Of a stretch of 64,000 nt of DNA, positions 9,503 through 18,402 are shown one piece after another. The notes under the pieces were generated by a model, which worked only from the letters and a program-made list of their open reading frames with translations, did no database searches and had not been told where the DNA came from. Location of the stretch: positions 310,001 through 374,000 of the forward strand of contig NZ_SZVS01000003.1 of the NCBI RefSeq assembly GCF_007670255.1. The letters run 5' to 3'. The position numbers and the translations under genes are program-made. The number at the start of each line of letters is the position of its first letter. Position 1 is the first letter of the stretch. This DNA is from Paenarthrobacter nicotinovorans (GTDB lineage: Bacteria > Actinomycetota > Actinomycetes > Actinomycetales > Micrococcaceae).

Positions 9503-11962
9503 TCAGGCGGTGGCGAGGCCCTCCACAGGCGACAAGCGCGCCGCGCGCCGCGCCGGGATCACCGAGGCCAGGAGCCCTGCCACCACGGCCACCCCAAACA
9601 CAGCAGCCAACTGCAGCCAAGGCACCGTGGGAACCACGTTGGCCAAGTCGCCCAAGGTCGCCTGCGCGCCGAGCCATCCATAGACGATCCCCATGCCGGC
9701 GCCCATGACGGCCGCAACACCTGCAACGAGCACGGCCTCGATGGCCAACATCCCGCGCAGCTGACCGGTCGTCAGGCCGAGGGCACGCAACAGCGAGTTC
9801 TCGCGGGTGCGCTCCAGGACTGACAGGGACAAGGTGTTGGCTACGCCGATCAACGCAATCACAACGGCGACACCCAGCAGACCTGTAACCACCAACAGCA
9901 GGACATCGATGATGCTGTTGAACGTTACGCGCTCGATGGCCGCACCGCTGACAGTCCGTTCGTGGACTCCCAGGGCCGAAGCGATGTCCTTCTGGATGGC
10001 TTGGACACGGTCACCGGAGACGGAATCATCCAGCTTCACCCACACCATCCCGGGGGTTTCCGGCAGGGGACCGGAACTGATGCTGGAGGACTCGACGAAT
10101 GCCGGAACATGCCGCGTCCGCAGGACCTTCGAGTCGAGCGTGACGTTGCCGCCCGCCGTCGTCATGCTTGCTGCACCCTCCGGTGAATCTTCGGGCAGGT
10201 AGACCGTACCGGGAACCGGCTTGAGGTTGTTATCGCGCAGTACTGACGCGGCATCGCCGGCGGACAGACCATAAACCGTGGCGGCACCACCGCCCGTGTC
10301 GTCATGGATAGTACCGAGCGGCTGAAGCAGGACCGCTGCGCTGACGCCGTCGAGCCCTTTGATCCGGGCGACCGCCTGCGCGGTATCTGCCGATCCGGCC
10401 GTCTGTGCGGCGAGGTCCACGGGGTAGTTCTCAGCAAGCGTGTCGTTGAACGCCTGACGGGAGGTAGCTGCGCCGGTCATCATGAGGGACACCAGCGTGA
10501 CGCCGATAAGCAGCGCGGCAGCAGTCGCCGAGGTGCGGGCCGGATTGCGCGTGGCGTTCACCGCTGCGAGCTTGCCCGGAACCCCGGCCGGTGCCGCGAG
10601 ACGCCCGGCCAAGGCAACCACTCCGGGAATGAACAGCGTAGAACACAGCAGGATGCCCACGAAGGAGACCGCACCGCCCAGCAGGGCAACCCCAAGGACC
10701 ACGTTGACGCTGCCGTACACCAGCAGGGCAGCTCCGCCCACCAAGGCCAGCAGACCCACGAACAGCCTGACCTTGCCGCGACGGTTCCGCACTGACGCGT
10801 CGTCCGCAGGCCGCAAGGCGGCAAGAGGCGCGACGGCGGTGGCCGCCTTCGCGGGGACCAGCGCCGCAACGACTGTCAGGAACGTTCCGGCCACCAAACC
10901 GGCAATAATGGCCGACGGCGGTACGGCCAACGTAGCGAAGGCCTGCTCGGGCTGCGACTTGGCCCAGGCGATCAGGGCAGTCATCAAGCCTGTGGCGGCC
11001 AGGACGCCCAATACCGAGGAGACGACTCCGACAACCAGCGACTCCAGCATCACCGAGCCCCGGATCTGGCCGCGCCCTGCGCCCAGGCAACGCAGGAGCG
11101 CCAATTCCCTGGTCCGCTGCGCCACCAGGACAGAGAACGTATTGGCAACCACCAGGGTGGAGACCAGTATGGCAATCCCGGCGAAGGCAAGGAGGACAAT
11201 CGTCAACTGGTCGTGCCCGGCGCTCAGCATGGCCACTGTCGAAGTGACTTTCTCCTGGGCTGTTTCCAGTACGGGCCCCACCGCGCCGGCAGCCTCCATG
11301 CGATGGGCGATGTAGTCCTTGGCAGCGGAAACGTCTTCACCGGGTTTGAGGGCGAATTGCAGGCCCGCGTATCCCGCCCCCGCGTCCTGGACTGCGTTCA
11401 GTACGGACTCGGAGGAAAGCAGCTGGGCCGCCGAGGAAGAGAAGGGGTCGTTGGTGGCCTGGATCAAGCCCGAGATAGTAACTTTGGCGTTCTTGACCGG
11501 ACCTCCGCCATGCAATTCCAGTGTGCTGCCTACTGCCAAGCCGAGGTGCTCGGCGGACTTGACGTCAATGGCTGCTTCCAAGGCGTTGCCGGGCATGGAG
11601 CCCGAGGCAAGCACAGCACTTTCCAAGGATGCCGGCGCAGTATTCCGCAGCTTCCCGTATTGCTCGCCGCCGCCGGCCTCAAAGGTCACGTACGTGGAGC
11701 GTTCGGCGTAGCTGGCTTCCACAGCAGGGGAGGAAGCTGCAGCATCCACGGCGGCCTGGGAGAAAGCTTCACCACTCTTCGACGTAGCCACCAGATCGGC
11801 GTTTCGATAAGCCTCGCCGATGCTGGCCCCCAGAGAAGCATTGGTACTTGCGCCCACCATGAGCGTTGAGGAAAGGAACATGACGGACAGCATCACGGCA
11901 AGCCCGATGGCTATGAAACGCCGGTAATGCGTCGTCAATTGGGACAGGGCAACCCGCAGCAT
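9503..11962 (-). CDS. FtsX-like ABC transporter permease (MacB type)
   Basis: 819 residues. Layout: an N-terminal membrane segment (about 15-36) and a MacB-like extracytoplasmic domain, then a duplicated FtsX permease domain with segments such as LALLRCLGAGRGQIRGSVML and NSLLRALGLTTGQLRGML, and a last membrane helix near the C-terminus (PARRAARLSPVEGL). It begins 3 bp after the ATPase stop on the minus strand, forming an ATPase-permease unit under the adjacent two-component system. By analogy such modules sense or export membrane-active compounds; the substrate is unknown. Confidence 0.88.
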   Translation of the reverse strand: MLRVALSQLTTHYRRFIAIGLAVMLSVMFLSSTLMVGASTNASLGASIGEAYRNADLVATSKSGEAFSQAAVDAAASSPAVEASYAERSTYVTFEAGGGEQYGKLRNTAPASLESAVLASGSMPGNALEAAIDVKSAEHLGLAVGSTLELHGGGPVKNAKVTISGLIQATNDPFSSSAAQLLSSESVLNAVQDAGAGYAGLQFALKPGEDVSAAKDYIAHRMEAAGAVGPVLETAQEKVTSTVAMLSAGHDQLTIVLLAFAGIAILVSTLVVANTFSVLVAQRTRELALLRCLGAGRGQIRGSVMLESLVVGVVSSVLGVLAATGLMTALIAWAKSQPEQAFATLAVPPSAIIAGLVAGTFLTVVAALVPAKAATAVAPLAALRPADDASVRNRRGKVRLFVGLLALVGGAALLVYGSVNVVLGVALLGGAVSFVGILLCSTLFIPGVVALAGRLAAPAGVPGKLAAVNATRNPARTSATAAALLIGVTLVSLMMTGAATSRQAFNDTLAENYPVDLAAQTAGSADTAQAVARIKGLDGVSAAVLLQPLGTIHDDTGGGAATVYGLSAGDAASVLRDNNLKPVPGTVYLPEDSPEGAASMTTAGGNVTLDSKVLRTRHVPAFVESSSISSGPLPETPGMVWVKLDDSVSGDRVQAIQKDIASALGVHERTVSGAAIERVTFNSIIDVLLLVVTGLLGVAVVIALIGVANTLSLSVLERTRENSLLRALGLTTGQLRGMLAIEAVLVAGVAAVMGAGMGIVYGWLGAQATLGDLANVVPTVPWLQLAAVFGVAVVAGLLASVIPARRAARLSPVEGLATA

Positions 11963-11965
11963 GCT

Positions 11966-12754
11966 TCAGGCCCCCAGCTTGCCAAGGGCGGTCAGGACGG
12001 AGTCCGCCGTGGGCTGGTGGATCTCGCCCACCAGGCCGCCGTCGCTCATCAACACCACACGGTCTGCGTAACTGGCCGCCATGGGGTCATGGGTAACCAT
12101 GATGATGGTCTGGCCCATCTCCAGGCTGCTGCGGCGCAGCAGCGCCAGCACCTCACCTCCCGCTCTGGAGTCCAGGTTGCCCGTGGGTTCGTCACCGAAT
12201 ACGACGTCGGGACGGGTCAGCAGCGCCCGGGCTACTGCCACGCGTTGCTGTTGGCCGCCGGAGAGCTCGTGGGGGCGGTGCTTCAACCTGTCCTTCAACC
12301 CAAGGGTGCTTACGACCGTATCCAGCCAACCGGCGTCGGCCGTTGTTCCCGCCAAGGCGAGCGGCAGCGTGATGTTCTGCTCGGCCGTCAGGGTAGGGAC
12401 CAGGTTGAAGGCCTGGAACACGAAGCCGATCCGTTCCCGCCGGAGAGCTGTGAGCTGTCGGTCACTGAGTCCGGTGAGCTCGGTTCCACCCAGGAGGATG
12501 CGCCCCGAGTCAGCGGTATCCAGGCCCGCCAGGCAGTGCATCAGCGTGGACTTGCCCGAACCGGAGGGACCCATGATGGCCGTGAACTTCCCGGCGTCGA
12601 AACTCACCGAGACTTCGTTCAAGGCGGTCACTCTGGTGTCGGCGCGACCGTAGCTCTTGGTCAGTTTGAAAGCCTCGACGGCGGGACGGGCGGTGTCCGA
12701 CGCCGCCTGATGGCCGGTTCCGGGAGGGTGGGGGAGAGGCGTGAATGTCGTCAT
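11966..12754 (-). CDS. ABC transporter ATP-binding protein (MacB/LolD type)
   Basis: 262 residues. It has Walker A GPSGSGKSTL, the signature LSGGQQQRVAVARALL and Walker B VVFGDEPTGNLD, a pattern typical of LolD/MacB/BceA-like ATPases, with the family's HDPMAAS switch region. It lies upstream of, and almost touches, the permease gene. A TAGCGT hexamer sits exactly six bases before the ATG, so this pair may have its own leaderless promoter in addition to read-through from the kinase-regulator genes 90 bp upstream. Confidence 0.92.
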   Translation of the reverse strand: MTTFTPLPHPPGTGHQAASDTARPAVEAFKLTKSYGRADTRVTALNEVSVSFDAGKFTAIMGPSGSGKSTLMHCLAGLDTADSGRILLGGTELTGLSDRQLTALRRERIGFVFQAFNLVPTLTAEQNITLPLALAGTTADAGWLDTVVSTLGLKDRLKHRPHELSGGQQQRVAVARALLTRPDVVFGDEPTGNLDSRAGGEVLALLRRSSLEMGQTIIMVTHDPMAASYADRVVLMSDGGLVGEIHQPTADSVLTALGKLGA

Positions 12755-12766
12755 GGTTCCACGCTA
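12755..12766 (-). promoter_or_regulatory. putative leaderless -10 for the ABC ATPase-permease pair
   Basis: Reading the minus strand, TAGCGT (12766-12761) is followed by six bases (GGAACC) and then the ATG at 12754. This -10 spacing would start transcription at or next to the A of ATG. No convincing -35 is visible. The same TAGCGT-N6-start pattern precedes thiL. Confidence 0.5.
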
Positions 12767-12844
12767 TTGTCGGGCCCGGGCCTGCGGGATCGGGCTGTGG
12801 ACCCATTGTCGCCGGCCGGTGCTCATACCCTGGTCTGAGCCGGC

Positions 12845-13558
12845 CTAGGTCCCCGGGGCCACAACGCCTGTCTCATAGGCGATGACCACCACCTGGACAC
12901 GGTCCCGCGCTCCCAGCTTGGCCAGGATATGTCCCACATGTGTTTTCACCGTGGCTTCGGACAGGAATAGCCCTGCCGCGATTTCCGGATTGGACTTGCC
13001 CTGGGCGATGAGCTGGAACACCTCGCGCTCGCGGTTCGTGAGGGTTTCGACGGCGGCCGCGTGCTCGCTCTGCTCGGGGGTCTGGGTCCTGAGCAGGGGT
13101 GCCACGTGGTCCAGCAGGCGGCGGGTGGTCGATGGTGCGATCACCGCGTCGCCCCGGTAGACAGTGCGGATGGCTTCGAGCAGTTCTTCAGGCGGGGCAT
13201 CTTTCAAGAGGAACCCGCTGGCACCGGCCTGGATGGCTGCCAGCGCATACTCGTCCAGGTCGAACGTCGTGAGGACAACGATCTTGATGTCCGCACGTTG
13301 TGAACCAGCAGGTTGGGCTGCTGCCTGTTCCAGGATGCGCCGGGTTGCCTCAATTCCGTCCATGCCGGGCATGCGGACGTCCATGAGGACCACGTCGGCG
13401 GTGGTGGCGCCCAGTGCTTGGATGGCTTCAATCCCGTTGCCTGCCTCGGCTACCACGTCGAGATCAGGTTGCGAGTTGATGAGCATCCCAAGGCCCGAAC
13501 GGACCAGCTGCTGGTCATCGACGAGGGCAACCCGGATGGGTGCTGGCAGTTCAGGCAT
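12845..13558 (-). CDS. two-component response regulator, NarL/LuxR family
   Basis: 237 residues. Receiver domain with the acidic pair DD at 14-15, phospho-acceptor Asp60 in VVLMDVRMPGMDG and a conserved Lys in GFLLKDAPPEELLEAI; C-terminal LuxR helix-turn-helix (LTNREREVFQLIAQGKSN, then SEATVKTHVGHILAKL). It is encoded 2 bp after the histidine kinase stop on the minus strand, so the two are a cognate pair. The downstream ABC genes are the likely targets, as is usual for linked NarL-type systems; this is inferred from position. Confidence 0.93.
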   Translation of the reverse strand: MPELPAPIRVALVDDQQLVRSGLGMLINSQPDLDVVAEAGNGIEAIQALGATTADVVLMDVRMPGMDGIEATRRILEQAAAQPAGSQRADIKIVVLTTFDLDEYALAAIQAGASGFLLKDAPPEELLEAIRTVYRGDAVIAPSTTRRLLDHVAPLLRTQTPEQSEHAAAVETLTNREREVFQLIAQGKSNPEIAAGLFLSEATVKTHVGHILAKLGARDRVQVVVIAYETGVVAPGT

Positions 13559-13560
13559 TG

Positions 13561-14745
13561 CTAGGCCTCCGAATAGGGAATGAATGCGGACACTCGAAAG
13601 CCACCGCCTTGTTCGGGGCCGGCTGTCAAGGAACCATCGTAGAGCGAGACGCGCTCAGCCATTCCCGGCAGCCCGTTCCCGCCACCTGCAGCCGGCGGAT
13701 CGGCAGCGGCGCCCCGGCCGTCGTCGACGATGTCCAGCTGCAGGCCCCGGGCCTGCCAGCTCAGCGTCAAGTTGGCCGTTGCCTTGGGACCCGCGTGCTT
13801 CATGACGTTGGTCAGGGCCTCTTGGATGATGCGGTACGCAGTGAGTTCCGCCCCGGCGGGAAGAGGGCGCCGCGGTGTCCCGACGTGCTGGTAGCCCACT
13901 TGGAGACTGGCCGCCCGGAAGCCCAGGAGCAGTTCATCCAGGTCCGAAAGCCTTGGCTGCGGACGCGTGGTGGAATCGCCGTCTGAGCGCAGGATGCCCA
14001 GCAAGCGCCGCATCTCACCCAGCGAATCCCTTCCCGTGGCGGCGATGGTGGCCAGGGCTTCGGTGGCAAGTTCGGGTTTCGCTGCGGCGGCGTATCTCGC
14101 ACCGTCTGCCTGCGTGATGATGACAGACAGCGAGTGCGCCACGATGTCGTGCATCTCGCGGGCGATGTGGGAACGTTCGTCGGCGGCGGCCAGTTTCCGT
14201 TCCTGGGACTGCTCCACTTCCATCCGGCGGGTACGGTCCTCGAGGGCCTGGAGCTGGAGCCTGCGTACGCGGGTGAGGTCACCGAGCGTCCAGCTCACCA
14301 GGACCAGCATCCAGATCAGCACCGTGTAGAGCGCCCCGATGGTCAGGCCCATGATGCCCGACTCCACACTGCCTGTGTATTCGCGCGTCGTGAGCATCAC
14401 CCCACCCACCAGGCCGGCCACCAGTACTGTGCGGCTTGCCCACGTCGGACCATAAGCAGCGGTGGCATAGATGATCAGCGGAACGGCAATTTGGCCGGCT
14501 ACAGGTTCAGCGCCGACGGCCCACTGGATAAGGCACACGAGGATGACGACGCCGGCCGCCACTGCCGGGCGCGTCCGTCGCCACGCGAGCGGCAACAGAA
14601 GGGCGCAGGACAGCACGAACAGCCAAGGCCGGTCGGCGAGCAGGTAGACGGGACCGAAGAGCAGGATGAGAAGGCAGGTTGCCGTCAAGTCCACTGTGAA
14701 GCGGTTGATCCGGAACCATTCATATACTGCGTGCCTTCTGTCCAC
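13561..14745 (-). CDS. sensor histidine kinase, HisKA_3 (NarL-partner) type
   Basis: 394 residues. The N-terminal half has about five membrane helices (roughly 20-160) with short loops and no obvious extracellular ligand domain. The dimerisation region holds the phospho-acceptor His199 in REMHDIVAHSLSVI, followed by the HATPase_c domain with EALTNVMKHA (N box) and DDGRGAAADPPAAGGGNGLPGM (G boxes). The start is GTG 14745. TAGAGT lies exactly six bases before it, suggesting a leaderless message. With the regulator and ABC pair it makes a four-gene stress-sensing module. The stimulus is unknown; a sensor with so little extracellular mass often detects membrane perturbation or works with its transporter. 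Confidence 0.92.
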   Translation of the reverse strand: MDRRHAVYEWFRINRFTVDLTATCLLILLFGPVYLLADRPWLFVLSCALLLPLAWRRTRPAVAAGVVILVCLIQWAVGAEPVAGQIAVPLIIYATAAYGPTWASRTVLVAGLVGGVMLTTREYTGSVESGIMGLTIGALYTVLIWMLVLVSWTLGDLTRVRRLQLQALEDRTRRMEVEQSQERKLAAADERSHIAREMHDIVAHSLSVIITQADGARYAAAAKPELATEALATIAATGRDSLGEMRRLLGILRSDGDSTTRPQPRLSDLDELLLGFRAASLQVGYQHVGTPRRPLPAGAELTAYRIIQEALTNVMKHAGPKATANLTLSWQARGLQLDIVDDGRGAAADPPAAGGGNGLPGMAERVSLYDGSLTAGPEQGGGFRVSAFIPYSEA

Positions 14746-14757
14746 GCTATGACTCTA
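14746..14757 (-). promoter_or_regulatory. putative leaderless -10 for the histidine kinase operon
   Basis: On the minus strand TAGAGT (14757-14752) is followed by CATAGC and then GTG at 14745, a six-base spacing that would put the transcription start at the initiation codon. Confidence 0.5.
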
Positions 14758-14832
14758 TGCGTTGTGTCCGGGCGCGGGCATCATGCCCTGGTTGGATGTC
14801 CCGACTAGGGCTGTTCAAGGAGTGAGACGATT

Positions 14833-14863
14833 TTGACCAGCATGTGGATTGCTTGGCTAGATA
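14833..14863 (+). promoter_or_regulatory. leuB promoter (TTGACC / TAGATA)
   Basis: A -35-like TTGACC (14833-14838) and a -10-like TAGATA (14858-14863) are 19 bp apart, and the -10 ends 5 bp before ATG 14869. This predicts a leaderless leuB transcript and explains why the frame is open back to TTG 14833 without being coding. Confidence 0.55.
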
Positions 14864-14868
14864 GACCT

Positions 14869-15921
14869 ATGAGTGCATCGTCCATCAATCTCGCTGTTAT
14901 CCCCGGCGACGGCATCGGCCCGGAGGTCATCGCCGAAGCCGTCAAGGTCCTTGAAAAGGCTGTCGCCGCCGAAGGCGTCACCCTTGAGCAGACCCACTAC
15001 AAGCTCGGTGCCCAGCACTGGCTTGAGACAGGCGAGACCCTGCCCGACGAGGTTCTTGAAGATCTCCGGACGCGCGATGCCATCCTCTTCGGCGCCGTGG
15101 GCGCAGCACCTGGTGATACCCGCATTCCCTCAGGCATCATCGAACGCGAGATGCTGCTCAAGCTCCGCTTCAGCCTGGACCACTATGTGAACCTGCGTCC
15201 TTCCCGACTGTACGGAACTGTGGGCAGCCCCTTGGCCGACCCCGGAACCATTGACTTCATTGTGGTCCGCGAAGGAACCGAAGGACCCTACGTCGGCAAC
15301 GGCGGCACCTTGCGCGGCGGAACACCGCACGAGGTAGCTACCGAAGTTTCGCTCAACACCGCCCATGGAGTGGAGCGCGTGGTCCGGGACGCCTTCCGTC
15401 GGGCCAACGAACGCCCACGCAAGCACGTCACCCTCGTGCACAAGCACAATGTCCTGGTTTTCGCAGGGCATCTGTGGAAGCGCACGGTGGAAGCAGTGGC
15501 GCAGGAGTTCCCTGACGTCACCCACGATTACCTGCACATCGACGCGGCCACCATCTTCATGGTGACCAACCCTTCGCGCTTCGATGTGATCGTCACCGAC
15601 AACCTGTTTGGCGACATCCTCACCGACCTCGCTGCTGCCGTCACGGGCGGCATCGGCTTGGCGGCCTCCGGGAACATCAACATGGACCGCACAGCACCGT
15701 CCATGTTCGAACCTGTCCACGGCTCAGCTCCGGATATCGCCGGACAGCAAAAAGCCGATCCCACCGCGGCCATCCTCTCCGCAGTGCTCCTTTTGGACCA
15801 CCTTGGCTACACCACGGCGGCCCGAAAGATCGAAGCGGCAGTTGTTGCCGACGTCGAGAACCGCACCGGCGAACCGCGCAGCACCGCTGCCATCGGTGAC
15901 GCCATCGCGGCCGCACTTTAG
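14869..15921 (+). CDS. leuB: 3-isopropylmalate dehydrogenase
   Basis: 350 residues. It oxidatively decarboxylates 3-isopropylmalate to 2-ketoisocaproate in leucine synthesis, using NAD+. It shows [16 protein letters not shown] at the N-terminus, the substrate-binding LRPSRLYG, the metal-site [13 protein letters not shown] and the NAD-binding [17 protein letters not shown] 14869 gives [15 protein letters not shown], the expected N-terminus. In-frame TTG 14833 (with AAGGAG upstream) and ATG 14842 are alternatives but overlap the promoter-like elements. ilvE follows about 120 bp downstream. Confidence 0.95.
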   Translation: MSASSINLAVIPGDGIGPEVIAEAVKVLEKAVAAEGVTLEQTHYKLGAQHWLETGETLPDEVLEDLRTRDAILFGAVGAAPGDTRIPSGIIEREMLLKLRFSLDHYVNLRPSRLYGTVGSPLADPGTIDFIVVREGTEGPYVGNGGTLRGGTPHEVATEVSLNTAHGVERVVRDAFRRANERPRKHVTLVHKHNVLVFAGHLWKRTVEAVAQEFPDVTHDYLHIDAATIFMVTNPSRFDVIVTDNLFGDILTDLAAAVTGGIGLAASGNINMDRTAPSMFEPVHGSAPDIAGQQKADPTAAILSAVLLLDHLGYTTAARKIEAAVVADVENRTGEPRSTAAIGDAIAAAL

Positions 15922-16040
15922 GCCCATTACGCAGGCGTAAGCTTGTCTTGAATTATTTATCTGCTTCCCTGGTCCATCGCTGAACCACACCCTTTTTGGG
16001 GCCCGGTTCGCCATGCCAGGTAGCTGACTGTGGAGGAAAC

Positions 16041-17153
16041 ATGACTCAGACTGCCCATGGCGTCGAATTCAGCCAGCAGCTCTCGGAAAACCCGAAGTCT
16101 GCTGAGGAGCGTGCAGCCATCCTGGCGAACCCAGGCTTTGGCGACTACTTCACCGACCACACCGCCGTCGTCGACTACAAAGTCGACGCCGATGGCAATG
16201 GCGGTTGGCAGAATGCCCGGATCGAACCCTACGGCCCCATCTCCTTGGATCCTTCGGCGGCGGTCCTGCACTACGGCCAGGAGATCTTCGAGGGCCTCAA
16301 GGCCTACCGTCACGCCGATGGTTCCGTGTGGACCTTCCGTCCCGAGGCCAACGCGGCGCGCCTGAACAAGTCGGCCCGCCGGCTCGCCCTTCCGGAACTG
16401 CCCGAAGAGTACTTCCTGGGCGCCATCCGCGAACTCGTGCAGGCGGACCAGGAATGGGTTCCCTCCGGCGACGGCGAGGCTCTGTACCTTCGTCCGTTCA
16501 TGATCGCCACGGAGGCCTTCCTGGGTGTTCGGGCCGCACGCGAAGTGTCCTTCCGCGTCATCGCATCGCCTGCCGGCAACTACTTCGGCGGCGAGCTCAA
16601 GCCGGTCTCCATCTGGATCTCCCGTGAGTATGCCCGTGCTGGCCGTGGCGGAACTGGAGCGGCCAAGTGCGGCGGCAACTACGCCGCTTCGCTGATCGCG
16701 CAGCAGGAAGCCGAAGCCAACGGCTGCAAGCAGGTTTTGTTCCTGGACCACTTCAACGACGACGCCGTGGAAGAGCTTGGCGGCATGAACGTCTTCTTCG
16801 TCATGAAGGACGGTTCCTTGGTGACTCCCGCCCTCAGCGGCACCATCCTCGAAGGCGTTACGCGCATGTCGGTGATCCAGGTGGCCAAGGACATGGGCCG
16901 CGAGGTTTCCGAGCGCAAGATCACCTTGGACGAATGGCGCGACGGCGTTGCTTCCGGTGAGATCACCGAAGTGTTCGCCTGCGGTACTGCAGCCGTGATC
17001 ACGCCGATCGGTGTTCTCAAGGATGCAACCGAATTCATTGGCGCAGAAGATGCCAAGGCCGGAGAAACCACCATGGCCATCCGCGAGAAGCTTCTGGGTA
17101 TCCAGACCGGAACGGTCGAGGACACCCACGGCTGGCTGACCCGCCTGGTCTAG
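16041..17153 (+). CDS. ilvE: branched-chain amino acid aminotransferase
   Basis: 370 residues, the length of the actinobacterial/eukaryotic-like BCAT. It transaminates the keto acids of valine, leucine and isoleucine. PLP is expected on Lys209, in [33 protein letters not shown] and [15 protein letters not shown] are also family signatures. ATG 16041 has GGAGG about 5 bp upstream (16032-16036) and is preferred over the in-frame ATG 15996, which lacks a ribosome-binding site. A large symmetrical hairpin follows the stop within 12 bp. Confidence 0.96.
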   Translation: MTQTAHGVEFSQQLSENPKSAEERAAILANPGFGDYFTDHTAVVDYKVDADGNGGWQNARIEPYGPISLDPSAAVLHYGQEIFEGLKAYRHADGSVWTFRPEANAARLNKSARRLALPELPEEYFLGAIRELVQADQEWVPSGDGEALYLRPFMIATEAFLGVRAAREVSFRVIASPAGNYFGGELKPVSIWISREYARAGRGGTGAAKCGGNYAASLIAQQEAEANGCKQVLFLDHFNDDAVEELGGMNVFFVMKDGSLVTPALSGTILEGVTRMSVIQVAKDMGREVSERKITLDEWRDGVASGEITEVFACGTAAVITPIGVLKDATEFIGAEDAKAGETTMAIREKLLGIQTGTVEDTHGWLTRLV

Positions 17154-17164
17154 CCAACCGAACA

Positions 17165-17217
17165 CACGACGGCGGCCGGTCACCTTTGATTCGCAGAGGT
17201 GACCGGCCGCCGTCGTG
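17165..17217. terminator. large hairpin after ilvE
   Basis: A perfect 21-bp inverted repeat, CACGACGGCGGCCGGTCACC plus T at 17165-17185 with its complement at 17197-17217, separated by 11 nt. There is no T-tract. It resembles the hairpin at 19198-19246 in stem sequence (ACGACGGCGGC...GTCACCT). Probably a transcription-ending or mRNA-protecting structure. Confidence 0.7.
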
Positions 17218-17220
17218 CGT

Positions 17221-17340
17221 TCCAGACGCTCGCTCACATCCCACCGGTTTGGTCCAGACGCTCGCTCACGTCCCGCCGGTTTGATCCAGACGCTCGCTCA
17301 CACCCCGCCGGTTTGATCCAGACGCTCGCTCACGTCCCGG
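17221..17340. repeat. tandem array A, 32-bp period, four copies
   Basis: TCCAGACGCTCGCTCAC recurs at 17221, 17253, 17285 and 17317, exactly 32 bp apart; each is followed by a TCCC(A/G)CCGGTTTG-like half, and the last copy is truncated after CGTCCCGG. Copies 2-4 are nearly identical and the first is the most diverged. There are no unique spacers, so this is a minisatellite, not a CRISPR array. Its CGCTCGCTCAC core resembles the hairpin arms after metG. Confidence 0.9.
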
Positions 17341-17363
17341 GCGTCCTTGGGCCTCGGTCTTGG

Positions 17364-17539
17364 TGTGATTGAGGGTTGGGGTGAACGGGCAGGGATGTGA
17401 TGGAGGGTTGGGGTGAAGGGGCAGGGATGTGATGGAGGGTTGGGGTGAAGGGGCAGGGATGTGATTGAGGGTTGGGGTGAAGGGGCAGGGATGTGATTGA
17501 GGGTTGGGGTGAAGGGGTGGGGATGTGATGGAGGGATGG
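17364..17539. repeat. tandem array B, 32-bp period, five copies plus a partial one
   Basis: TGTGAT(T/G) followed by GAGGGTTGGGGTGAAGGGGC recurs at 17364, 17396, 17428, 17460 and 17492, with a diverging partial copy at 17524. The period is exactly 32 bp, the same as array A, although the sequences are unrelated. The plus strand is strongly G-rich with GGGG runs in each unit. The array ends about 20 bp before the start of the metallo-hydrolase gene, so it forms that gene's upstream region. Together with array A and the ilvE hairpin it fills the 404-bp gap 17154-17557. Confidence 0.92.
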
Positions 17540-17557
17540 AAGTAGTGCCAAGATGGG

Positions 17558-18379
17558 ATGGTGACTTCTGAACCAACGGCGACTCCGGATGGCCCGTCCC
17601 CAACCGACGGCACTTCTTCCCTGCAGCGCAGCAGCGAACTGACGCGCTTCCGGCTCGCTCCGAACCCCGGTCCGATGAGCCTGGACGGCACCAACTCCTA
17701 TGTGATCGGTGTGCCGGGTTCCGGCCATGTGGCCGTTGTGGACGCAGGCCCGAGCGATGAGAAGCACCTGGCGGAGTTGGCAGCCGCCGGCGTGGTCGAC
17801 GTCGTCCTCATCACCCACCGCCATGCCGACCACACCGAAGCATCCGCGCGCTTCCACGAGCTCACGGGGGCTCCGGTCCGGGCAGCGTTGGAAGAGCATT
17901 GCCACGGCGGTGAAAAGCTTAGCGACGGTGAGGTCCTGAACGCAGGCGGCGTCGAAATCCGTGTCCTGGCAACCCCCGGCCACACCTCGGATTCAGTCTG
18001 TTTCCACCTGCCGGATGACGGGCCCCGGGGATCGGTCCTCACGGGCGACACCATTCTTGGCCGGGGCACCACGGTGCTGGACTATCCGGATGGCCGGCTG
18101 GGGGACTACCTTAACAGCCTGGACCGCCTCGAAGCCCTCGGCGCAGCAACCCTGCTCCCGGCCCACGGTCCAGTCCTCCCAGCCCTCGATGAGAAGTGCC
18201 GTGAGTACCGCGACCATCGCCAGCAACGCCTGGACCAGATCCGGGCAGCCCTGGAGCAGGTTGGCCGGGACGCCACCATCGCGCAGGTCACCGACGTTGT
18301 CTACGCCGACGTCGATCCTTCCGTCCGGTGGGCGGCTGAAACGTCGGTGGCGGCGCAGCTGGATTACCTTCGAAGCTAA
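17558..18379 (+). CDS. metallo-beta-lactamase-fold hydrolase (LACTB2-like)
   Basis: 273 residues. The zinc-binding HxHxDH motif is THRHADHTE (His87, His89, Asp91, His92), with further ligands in ATPGHTSDSVCF and LTGDTILGRGTTVL. The family includes LACTB2-like endoribonucleases and glyoxalase-II-like thioesterases; the sequence alone does not decide the substrate. ATG 17558 is the annotated start, but GTG 17561 fits a leaderless pattern (CAAGAT, six bases, GTG). The G-rich array B lies directly upstream. The next gene begins only about 24 bp downstream on the same strand. Confidence 0.88.
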   Translation: MVTSEPTATPDGPSPTDGTSSLQRSSELTRFRLAPNPGPMSLDGTNSYVIGVPGSGHVAVVDAGPSDEKHLAELAAAGVVDVVLITHRHADHTEASARFHELTGAPVRAALEEHCHGGEKLSDGEVLNAGGVEIRVLATPGHTSDSVCFHLPDDGPRGSVLTGDTILGRGTTVLDYPDGRLGDYLNSLDRLEALGAATLLPAHGPVLPALDEKCREYRDHRQQRLDQIRAALEQVGRDATIAQVTDVVYADVDPSVRWAAETSVAAQLDYLRS

Positions 18380-18389
18380 GCGGTGACTG

Positions 18390-18395
18390 TAGGCT
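18390..18395 (+). promoter_or_regulatory. putative leaderless -10 for the FAH-family gene
   Basis: TAGGCT is followed by seven bases and ATG 18403. The same hexamer lies six bases before the DUF3515 gene and before the alpha/beta hydrolase gene at 63869. Confidence 0.45.
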
Positions 18396-18402
18396 TGAGC
18401 CC

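Noticed and set aside
14833..14868. N-terminal extension of LeuB from TTG 14833
   Set aside because: The stretch contains -35- and -10-like sequences and has no similarity to LeuB, although AAGGAG upstream keeps it a weak possibility.
17221..17539. Possible CRISPR array
   Set aside because: Repeat units follow each other directly without unique spacers, and no cas genes are nearby.
17266..17694. Minus-strand open frame with proline-rich repeats across array B
   Set aside because: The 32-bp repeat is not a multiple of three and has no stops, so all three frames stay open and read the same proline-rich 32-residue cycle. This is a by-product of the repeat, not a gene.
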